A stretch of 36,825 nt of DNA from JABSOG01 sp041583135 (GTDB lineage: Bacteria; Pseudomonadota; Gammaproteobacteria; Enterobacterales; Alteromonadaceae), in NCBI GenBank assembly GCA_041583135.1, contig JBFHGJ010000055.1:1-36825 (forward strand). The letters are read 5' to 3'. Of the stretch, positions 10,436-21,400 are shown piece by piece. The stretch's first letter is position 1; every line of letters begins with the position of its first letter. The notes under the pieces were generated by a model. That model did not search any database, had not been told where the DNA came from, and saw only the letters and a list, made by a program, of their open reading frames with translations. The position numbers and the translations under genes were made by a program.

Positions 10436-12412
10436 CTAGTTATTTTGCAACGATTTGATGCGTTCAATGGCGTCTTCCTGGTCGATGGCATCTTGCTCTA
10501 TCTGGTCAAAGATAGCCTCAAGCTGGTCAAACCCTGCATCCATTACATTCATTGTTGTTTGGCTTTCACTTGGGCTTAAATCGAGTGAATCTACCCAGTA
10601 TACGTCTTTGGCAAACGGATAAGTCGGCAAGCGCATCATCCCAGGTATGCCTTGGCTGTATAACAGTCCCCATTCGACATTTAAGCCTTTCACCCACAGA
10701 TCCAACAACTTGTTCAGTTTGCGTCTGACCAACCAGTTGTTGATGGCCGCACGCAAATCGTCGTCTTCGCGCATTAGGGTCAGCTGCGCATCATTGCGCT
10801 GAACTGTGCCTGTATATAAATCACTAATGGTCGTTTCACCATAGAGATAGCCACTGAGTTTTTCGCCTAAACTCGCTTTAGAGTCGGCCAACACCGCCAA
10901 GCGTTCTTCCATCGCCTCACGGCCCAGTTGCAGTGTATAGGCCATTTGTTGCAGGTCGATGGCATCGTTTTGGGCAAGGTAGTCAACCAAATCAGAGACT
11001 TTTTGTTGCAGCTGCTCTTTGGTTTTGGCGCTGAGCACAATGGCGACAGGCTCAGCCAGCTGAGCGGGCGCATTGACTGGCGGCATATCATACTCTTGCA
11101 ACAGCACATGGGCGTTGCCGCCACCGGCGCCAAAGGACGAAACCCCGGCAATGCGTGGCATGGTCACGCCATCGACCACCGGCTGTTGCCAATCACACAG
11201 CTCGCGATTAACCACAAATGCGGTCTTTTCAAACTGAATATGCGGGTTTAACACTTCGGCATGTAAGCTTGGTGGCAGCTGCTTGTGTTTAAGCTGTAAC
11301 AATACTTTGGTGATACTGGCAATACCGGCAGCCCCTTCACAGTGACCGATGTTGGATTTGGCCGAGCCGACCTTACAATAACCGGTATCGCTTGAATCCG
11401 GCGAAAACGCCTGCTGCAAACCGGAGATCTCAATCGGATCGCCAAGCTCAGTACCGGTGCCGTGGGCTTCGATATAGCTGATGGCCCGAGCGCTAATCCC
11501 CGCTTTATCGATGGCCTTACGAATAAGGTCGCCTTGGGCTTTGGGGTTTGGCACTGAGTAACCGTTGGTCTTGCCGCCATGGTTGATGTGGGTAGACAAC
11601 ACCAAGGCATGGATAAAGTCTTTGTCGGCTTCGGCTTTTGCCAATGGCTTGAGGATCACCACCCCGGCGCCCTCACCCGGCACAAAACCGTTACCGCCCT
11701 CACCAAAGCTCTTACAGCGGCCGTCTTTCGAGAACATGTGCTGTGAGGCCATATCGACATAGCTTTGTGGGTGAACATAGAAGTTCACCCCACCGGCGAT
11801 GGCCAGTTCACATTCACCGCGCTGAATGTGGGCGCAGGCTTCGTGAATGGCGGTGAGTGACGATGAACACATGGTATCAATCGGCAAGCTTGGACCATGA
11901 ATATCGAGCAAATAGGATAAGCGGTTGGCCACTGAGCTAAAGCTTGAGCGTGGTCTAAAGCGCTCTTTGACAATCGCCTCAGACGAGCCGTAGAGGTTGT
12001 AGCCCGGTCTGGTAATACCGGCAAACACCCCAACCTCGCCGTTGTAATGATCTCTTAGGGCTTGACGGGTCAAACCGGCGTCTTCCAGTGCGCGCCATGC
12101 CTCTTGCAAGAACATGCGCTCTTGCGGGTCCATGTCCATCGCTTCGCGTGGTGAAATGCCAAAGAAGAAGGCATCAAACTCGGCAAATTGACTGACAAAG
12201 CCACCCCATTTCGAATAGCTCTTGCCTTGGTCGATGGCGCGCTGCTCGTCCGGGTCGTAGTATTTGTCCACATCCCAGCGATTGGCTGGCACCTCGGTGA
12301 CACAATCTTTGCCGTCTTTGAGGTTTTGCCAAAACGCTTCAAGGTTGGCCGCCTGCGGGTAGATACCGCTGACACCGATAACCGCGATTGGCCCTTGTGC
12401 CATACTCGCATT
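10436..12412 (-). other. Split module, first part: KS and docking tail
   Basis: The KS has IDTMCSSSL (Cys4506), EAHGTGT and NIGHCEG, and ends with the usual post-KS element LPTYPFAKDVYW. About 45 residues later the protein ends in an acidic helical stretch (FDQLEAIFDQIEQDAIDQE), which fits a docking element for the N-terminus of gene C. The matching DH-KR-ACP is at the start of gene C. Confidence 0.88.
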
Positions 12413-15400
12413 GGCAGCCATAAAGCCTCGGCCTTTGAACGCAGCTGGTTTGGCAGCAACGCTTGGCGCTGGCACAACCGGCGCCGCGACAGGCGCTGGC
12501 TTTGCAACCACGCTTTCACCAAACATGGCAACCAACTCAGCGTGGAATCTATTTTGTAGATACTCGCTCATGGCACTGATGGTTTGGCACTCATAAAGTA
12601 CCGTCGCATCAATATCGGCAAACTTGGTTTTAAGCTGCTCGTTGACCTGACCGATAATAATCGAGTCGATGCCATAACTCTCAAGCGGTTCTTCACTGTC
12701 GATTTGGCTTGGGCTCATCTTAAGCGCCTCACCCAACACCTTCTTAAGATAGTCACGGGTGTTTTCCGGTAGGTTTGAGCTGGGCTGTGCCACCTGAGCT
12801 TGAGCGGCAGGTTCTGGCGCAGCTGTGACAACAGGCGCTGCCACCTCAACCGCCACTGGCGTGCCAAACATTTTCTCTAGCACTGGCTTGTGACTATTGA
12901 GCAGGTGATCTGCCAATGCCTTAATGGTTTGATGTTCATAAAGCACTGTCGCATCAATGCCATCGAAGTCAGCTTGCAGTTTTTCATTGACCTGACCGAT
13001 GATAATCGAGTCGATACCATAGCGCTCAAGCGGCTCGTTGGCATCTAACTGGTTTTGGCTCATCTTTAACACCGAACCAATCACGGTTTTGACCAAACCA
13101 ATGGTTTTCTCGGCCAAATCGGCACCACTTAGAGCGACTGTCGCTTGCGCCACAGGGGCAGCAATTGGTGCTGCTACTTGAACGACAGGGGCTGGCGCAG
13201 GCGCTTTGACAACCGCCTTGGTGACTTGCTTTTTAGCCAGTTGCGCAACCGGCTTAACCGCTTGTTTTTGATGAACTAAACCGTCACTGATGGCCATCAC
13301 AATCTGCTGACCTAAGTGATGCACCGCTTTGGCTGGATAGTAAACCGGGTTGAAACCTTCTTCGTTCAATATCGCCTGCCACAGCTCAGGGTAAAGCCCC
13401 GGCGAGCCAGGAATACGTAAGGCATCATCTTCGTTGAGCCACCAACCTTCAAGCAAACCAAAGGTCAAATGGCCGTAAATCGACTTGTCGCTTATCTCGT
13501 TGAGCAAAATCGCGCCGCCGACTTTCATCACCGCTTTTGAGTTACGCATGGTGTTGCGAATGTTTTTTGTCGCGTGCAGCACGTTGGCCGCCACCACGAA
13601 GTCATAACGGTTAGGGTAGATACCCTGCCCGTCAATCGGCGCTTCAACGTTGAATATTTTGGTCACTAGGTACGGCGCGTCTGGTGCGTAAACTTTCTCG
13701 GCGTGGAACAAGAAGGCTTTAGATAAGTCGGTATAACAATACTCGGCAATGTGCTGCTCAAGGGGTTTGAGCTTGCGAATAATGCCCACCGTCGATGAAC
13801 CAGTACCGGCACCTATTTCGAGTATGCGAATTTTCGCCTCAGGCTCTGCGGCCAGTCTCGCTTTAACCGCCGCCAAAACGGTATCACTTAAACATTCGTT
13901 AAAGGCCAGCGATACCGTGTCGGTTTTGTACACCGCCTCAACCAGCTCTAATGACGAGTTCGGGAAAACCACATCGGTGGCTTTGACCTTGCCGCTTAAG
14001 ATATCCGGCAGCGCGCGTAAACAGGTTTCAACCAGCTGACACAGCGCCTTTTTGCTGCTATCGGCAAGCCATGATACTTTGGCTTCATCCCATTTGGCCC
14101 ACATTTGCGCCGCGCTTTGCTCATGACCTTGGGCCTTAAACCCGGCGCGCTCGGCAATGGCGCAGCTCTCTAGGCGCCAACGCTCATAAAACGGCAGTAC
14201 GTGCTCAACCTCAGACATAATGGCATTTAACAGCCCCGGCAACAGCCCTTCCATTTCTGCGCCAACTTTACCGTCAAGGCTATCGAAGTTGGCCGGTAAC
14301 GGCTGACTTTCGATTTGACTAAAATCAGGATAGGCCTGCATGGTCGCCGGATATTGCCTCATTACTTTGTCAACGATAGCCATCTCGCCTTTGACCGATG
14401 GTTTCATCTTCGCCACCGACATCTGGCCGATGCTACTGCACAGCAGTTTATCCAGAGCAGCCATGCCCTCAGGTGCTTCAATCGGACGATGGCCGCTTTC
14501 ATAAAATCGCGCTTTAAACGAATCGGACACCGTATCGCCAGCACCGATTGACCAGTAGCCCCAGTTCATCACCTTGCCGACACAACCAAGGGCCTTGCCC
14601 AGTTGCTGAATGTAGGCATCTTTGAAGGTGCAACCGGCGCTGTAGCCAGCCATGCCGCCCTGTCGGGCAAAGGCAGCGTTTGAACTAAAGCCTAAGACAA
14701 AATCAAGACGCTCTTGGCCAAACACTTGGCCTAAGTGTACCGCCCCTTCAATTTTGACCGCCAAAATCGCGGCAAAATCGGCTTCACTGACCTGTTTAAG
14801 GCTGTCGTCGAATGCGCCAACCGCAGAGTGAACAAGACCATGAATGGCGCCATGGCGGGCTTTTATCTGCTCATAGGCCGCTTTGACTGTCTCTAGCTTG
14901 CCGATGTCGGCTTGAATGTACTCAGGGCGTGTGCCAAGTGCGGCGAGTTTATCGAGTTTGGCACTGATGGCCTCATCTTGCGCGCGTCTGCCAAGCCAAA
15001 TCACCTGAGCCTTGTGCTCGCCAATGAGCTTTTCACTGAACACCTCGCCAATGCCGCCGCTACCGCCAATCAGCACATAAACGCCGTTTTGACGATAAGG
15101 CACATGGGTCACCGCCAGTTCATCCACCTCAATCAACTGCTGAGTGAACCACTGCCCTTCACGGTAGGCGACACACAGGCCATCATTGCTTGGCGCAAAT
15201 ACACTTGCTTGGGCGAAGACCTCTGCACTTAGGCTTTGCAGATCAAGCTGTCTTACCTGCCAAGCGCTGAACTCTTTGGCCAACACGCCACTAAAGCCTT
15301 GCAAGGCCGCATGAGTCGGGTTGACCTTATCGTCAAGGCGTACCTGCACCGTGTTAAATGTCACTATGCTCCAATCGATGGCTTGTTTGTCGAAGCCGTT

Positions 15401-18400
15401 GGCACACAAGGCTTTAACCAAACGGAACAGCCCCATCACACCGATTTGCTGCTCGCCTATCAGGCTTGGCTCAACATAGCTAATCACTTCGCTGGCGTTG
15501 GCCACGTAGACTATGCTGTCAAATGCTTGGTCTTTAATCGCCTTGGCAATAGCATCAACGCGTTCAAGCTTGCCGACCTCCAGCGTAATAAATGCATTAT
15601 CTTGATAGAGCGCTTTAAGCGCGCTCAGTTGCGCCTCATCGGCGCCAACCACCAAAGTACGCTTAGCAAGCTTGTAGTCGGTAACCGGTAACGGTTCAAT
15701 CACCTCCCACTTGGCGGCCATCATGGTAAAGGCGGCGCTGTCATCAATGCTTTGTAGCACTTGCGCACCTTGAATACGGCCACAAGTCAGGCCGTTGCTG
15801 TCTATGATGTCGATATCCAGCGCTTGCTCGCCACGAATGTGGGCATACAACGGACCTCGTGCCATCGATGTCATACTAACGCTATCGATGCTGGCGATTT
15901 GCGCGCCCTCACCGAGAATAGCCTCTAAACCACAACCGGCCCAATAGCTGGCATACTCGGCACTTGCTTCAAGAGCAATAAGCTCGTCGCTCATCGACTG
16001 AATGTTCCACTGACTTGGCGCATCGGCGCCTAACTCGGCGGTCCCTTGGGCAAAGTAAGCTTGCTCAGAATAAAGTTCAAACCCGATACTGCCATCACTT
16101 AATGCGGTCAAATCAAGCTGTACTTCGCACTTGTCATCGACCACCAGTGAGCTTTCAAAGCTGACATTGCGTAAAGTAATTGCGCCGCTGAACACCTCTT
16201 GGGTCGCATCGGCTATGGCGGCAACCAACAACTCAATGATTGTCGATGGCGCCAACTCGCCTTGGTCTAAAAAGCGCTCTGCGCCGCTAAAGCGGCTTTG
16301 ATAGCGCTGCTGCGACAATTGAGAGACATTTTTGTGTACCAACGGATGAATAAACTTATCATCGTCATCAGCCTTGACAGGGGTCAGCCAATAACGCTCT
16401 TTGGCAAATGGATAGACCGGCAACACGATGCGTTTTGGTTTTTGCTCGCCATAAAGCACCTGCCAGTCAACCGCTAAACCTTTGGCCCACAGGTCGCACA
16501 GTTTATCGAGCTTGCCTTGGCTTAGGTATTGCTGGATAAGGGTTTGGCGCATATCGCTGTCTTGGGCGATAAGTTTCATGCTTTGTCTGTGCGCTTTCAC
16601 CGACTCGCGATAGACAAACGCCGCTTTTTGCTCGGCCTGTAACGCTTCAAGCTGCGCGGTTAACTCGCTGGTATCGGCGCACAGCAAACACAAGCGCTCG
16701 TCCATTACCTCACGGCCAACCTGTGTGGTATAGGCCAAGCTTTGCAGATTGACCTCAGGGTTTGCCTTAACAAAGGCCAGCATATTATTAATGGCTTGGT
16801 CCAATCGCTCTGGCGTTTTGGCCGATATCAACACAGGCATTCGACCATTTTGATTGATGACTTGCACTTGTCTTGGCAGGAGATCAACCGCCTCATATTC
16901 GCTGATCACCAAATGGGCATTGGTGCCGCTAAAGCCAAAGGCGCTGATGGCCCCTTGCCTGAGCTTACCGGCCTCAACTTGCCACGGCTGCAACCGGGTA
17001 TTGACGAAGAACGGGCTGTTTTCCAAGTTGATGTGCTCATTGAGCTGTTCAAACTGTATGGTTGGAGGCAGCTGCTTAGCTTTAAGGGCTTGTACCAACT
17101 TGATTGTGCCTGCGACACCAGCAGCAGTTAGGCAGTGGCCGATATTGCTCTTAGCCGAGCCTAAAGCGCAGTAGCTTTGTTTGTCGGTGTAGGGTTTAAA
17201 CGCGGCTTTTAGCCCGGCGATTTCAATCGGATCGCCAAGCTTGGTGCCGGTGCCGTGGGCTTCAATCAACTGAATGTCGGCAGGATCAATGGCAAAATCG
17301 TCATAGACCTGCTTCATCAAGCGGGTTTGCGACACCTCATTCGGCGCGGTAATACCATTGGTTTTACCGTCTTGGTTGAGTCCCCAGCCGCGGATAACCC
17401 CATGAATGATGTCATCGGCTTTTTCAGCGTCGCTTAAGCGCTTAAGTAGTATCGCCGCAACCGCTTCGCCCGGCACAAAGCCGTTGGCTCTTTGGTCAAA
17501 GGTAAAGCAACGCCCACTGGTGGATAACATACCGGCCTGTGAGGACATAATATGCATGTCAGGTCCGGCCATCACACAAGCGCCACCGGCGATAGCCAAA
17601 TCGGTAGCGCCGCTGCTTAAGCTATCGCAAGCATTGGCAATGGCCACCAGCGATGACGAACAGGCGGTTTCAATCGCGATTGCCGGGCCTTGCAGGTTCA
17701 AAAAGTAACTGATGCGACCGGCCAAAATTGAGCTGGTTGAACCGGTAAAGCCTTGAGCACTTAGCTGTGCATCACGGTTCGGCTGATGATAATCGCCACT
17801 GGCACAACCGACAAACACCCCGGTACGGGTGCCAGATAAATCTTGCGGGTTGATCGCCGCGTGCTCGATACAATGATAGCAAGCCTCTAAGAACAGGCGT
17901 TGCTGCGGATCCATAGCATCGGCTTCACCGGGAGAGATATTGAAAAACAGCGGATCAAATTTGTCATAGTGCACCAGTGAGCCAAGCCACTTGCTGTTGG
18001 TTTTACCGGCCGTTGGGTTGCCCGCCTTAAAGTGCACCGCTGGCGACCAGCGCTCAGAGTCGATTTCACTGATACAGTCTTTGCCCTCGGCAAGATTATG
18101 CCAAAAGCTATCGACATCATCTGCCATTGGGAACTGACCGGCCATACCAATAACCGCGATTGGTTCACGGCGTATAGGTTGTGAGCCAATTGCGCCTTTG
18201 GCCACTTTGTTTTGTGGTTTGCTGCGCCAAGAAGTTAAAGGCGCCCGGCTTTGCACGCTCTGTGATGAGGCAATCGAAGCCGCTTGTGGCACAGACACAG
18301 GTTCGCTAACCACTGCCGGAGCGGTTTGTTCAACCTCAATGGTCACAGGACCAATGGCGCTTTGTACATGCTCAGCAAGCTCAGATAGTGTCGGGTAGCT

Positions 18401-21400
18401 GTAAACCTTAGTCGCTTCGATATCGGTGCCATACTCGCCGTTGACTTTGCGCATAAAAGTCACGCCGGTAATAGAATCCAGCCCCAGTTCGACAAACTGT
18501 TCGTTATCTTCGATCTCTGCTTCATCAAGGTGCAGTTCAGCAGCTAACAAAGCTCTGAGTGTTGCTTTGATTGGCGCGATATCGGCAGCCTGCTCGCGGG
18601 TTGTCACCTCAACACGGGTAATTGCCTGCGGCTGCGGTTGTGACAAGAGCTGCGGCGCTTGAGCAACCGCCACCTCGACAGTAGCTGCTAGCGGCCCAAT
18701 CTCTGCGGCAACATGCGCGGCAAGCTCAGCCAACGTTGGATAACTGTAAACTTTGGTCGCTTCGATATCGGTGCCGTATTCGCCGTTGACCTTACGAATA
18801 AAGGTCACGCCGGTAATCGAATCAAGCCCCAGTTCAACAAACTGTTCGCTGTCTTCAATCTCATCTTCATCAAGATGCAGCTCAGCTGCCAGCAAGGCTC
18901 GCAAAGTGGCTTTAACCTGCGCCACATCTATCTGAGCGTTAGTCTCTTTTGCCACTATTGCAGGCTCAGGCTGAGCCGCTACAGCACCCTCGCTTGCGCC
19001 CTGCTCTTTGATGAATTTTTGGTTGATTTGATTGAGCGTATCATTGCTGCCGACAAAGGTTTTGTCATGCATCGCCAGCTCAGCGGCGTAGGTTTTATCA
19101 AGCTCGGCTTTAAGTGGTGCAGTCCACGCCGCTTTTAACGCCACCAATGTGCTTCGAGGCAATTCAGCAAAGCGATTGGCCAGTTCAATGCCGTGGGCGA
19201 CCACGTTTTCACGGGGCAACACCGGCAAGCTTAGACCACGCTGTTTAAGCTCAGCGCCGGTCAGTTGCACCGCGCTGAGTAAACTGAACTTGGCCAAGTC
19301 ATAGCCAAGGCGTTTAGGGAACACCAAGGTCGAGCCTGCCCCCGGGGTAAAGCCATAGTTCATGTAGGGGCTGACAAAGTGGCTCTCTTCGCTAAAGATA
19401 AAGCCATCGGCAAACATGCCGAACGACCAGCCACCACCTAAGCCATGGCCCTGCATTGCGGCTATTACCGGCAGCTTGCATTGCAGCGGCAATTCAAAGG
19501 TTTTTTCGTCGGTAAACTGGGCGCTGCCATCTTGAATGGCAAGTAGGGTATCGAGCGTACCGCCAGAGGCAAAGTAGCTGTCAAACCCGCTTAGCACCAC
19601 CACCTTAGAGCCGTTGTGATTTGATACGGCGTCAAAGGCTTTGCGTAAACCCAGTGCTAGGCTTGGTGTGAACATGTTTTTCGCCTGACGCTCGGCAAGA
19701 CGAATATCAACCACGCCATTTGGCAACAGGCGATAGTCCACCACATCACTGTCGATGTTAAGGGCGCTATTATCTGCCGCATCTTGTTCAGCAGGGATTG
19801 GCGCAAGCGCAATACTTTGCGGCGCTTTGACAAATTGACCGCCAAGGCGACCACCAAGCTCAATGGCACTTTGCAAAGCCTCACCTGAGTGAGCAGTGAC
19901 GACATAAGGCAACAGCGCTTGTAACTGCTCAGCGCTTTGCGCTTTGCTGTCAAAGCCCAGCAACACACTTTGATTCAGGCCAATTTGACTTGGCAACAAA
20001 GCGCCTGCCCACGCACCGGCAGCAGAGGTCATCAGTTCACTACCCAGCAGATAAGTGCCTTTGTCATCAATGACCATAAAGTCGCAGCTGAGGGCAAACA
20101 ATAAGCCGATACCGCTGGCCCCTTTGTCACAAGCGGCAATCACAGGTAAATCGGTTGACTGTACAAGCCCTGCCCAATCACTCAGCGCTGCCGCTTCAAT
20201 CTCACCACTAATAAAGCCGTCAAGCTCGCTGTTGATGACAATAGCATCAAGCCCGGCAGGTGCTTTACTCAAGGCCAGTTGCAGGTCTTTGAGCAATGCT
20301 TTGCTATCTGGTTTTTTGAGGCAAAGCTGTAAAACCCGGCCTGTCAACTTGGCGCTAGTCGCCTTTAATGCCAATTTGGCAAGACGCGGCGCGCGTTCAG
20401 GCTTGGTGGTAACTTCAAAGGGTTTAAGCGCTGCCACCAAAGGCGCCAAAAAGCGGCTCAAATGCGGCGTAAGCTGCTTAAGTGCCACTTGCGGTTTGTC
20501 TATCAGATTTTGTTCAAGCGCGCTCAGCTCACTAGACATCACCAAGCCCCAGCCTTTGGCTCGCAGTGTGCTTAGGCGCTTATTGCTGCCGACATAAAGC
20601 CAGTCTTTGCACTTTGCAATACCAAAGCGCTCGGCGAAAAAGGCTTGCTCTTGTGTACTTGGGGCAATATCACCGAAGCTAAAGCTTGAATGCTCATCTA
20701 ATACGATAAAGTCGCAGCAAGCTGCCAGCATGGCATCAGCGCCTGTGGCGCCTTCTAGGCACTCAGCAATCACCGACACCTCTTGGTTAACTATGGTACT
20801 TAGCAGGCCATGGCGAATGGCAAGATTTAGCGCATCACGGCTAGGACTTAAGAAGTTGCCCTGTAATTTAATGACTTTGATATCGTCAAGCATCGCAAGC
20901 TTGGCAAAAGCGGTTTTGAGTGACGCTATGGTCAGTTCGTTGTCGCTTGCCGCCGCGCCGTCTTTTGCTTTGATAGTTGCCATGCCATTGCCAAGGTTGG
21001 TTACCATGACATTGGCCGCAACCGAGTGCTGCTCACCTGCTTTGACGCTAGGCAACTGTACTGTCGGTTTGGCTTGTGCTGTAACGCTTTGGTTGTAGGC
21101 TTGCGGTTTGTCTAACTGAACATTGCTGGGCTTGGTTAAAGGCGCTGGTAACGCCTCGCTCTGTGCCTCTAATCCAGCCTCACTCTCAGCTATTGGGCCG
21201 CCAGTTGTAATGCTCACTGCGCCAAGGGTTAGCTCAACTGGCGCTTGTGGTTTTTCTGCCGATTTTGACGCCTGTTGTGGCTGCGCCGTTACCTCAATCG
21301 TTTGAGTTTGGGCTTGTGCTTGGACTTGGGTTTGGCTTTGCAAAGTGCCAACCTCAAGACCTTCAACGCTTAAGGCCAATTGGCCTTGGCTGTCATAAAT

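Noticed and set aside
10419..10442. A frameshift joining gene B and gene C into one protein
   Set aside because: Gene B ends in a helical docking-type tail and gene C begins with its own; in-frame stops and an ATG are present, so two proteins are the simpler reading.
18995..21022. Crotonase segments as separate genes or a fatty-acid oxidation insertion
   Set aside because: They are in frame with the KS and ACP domains of one uninterrupted protein, without stops or start signals, and the third matches the polyketide ECH2 type instead of beta-oxidation enzymes.
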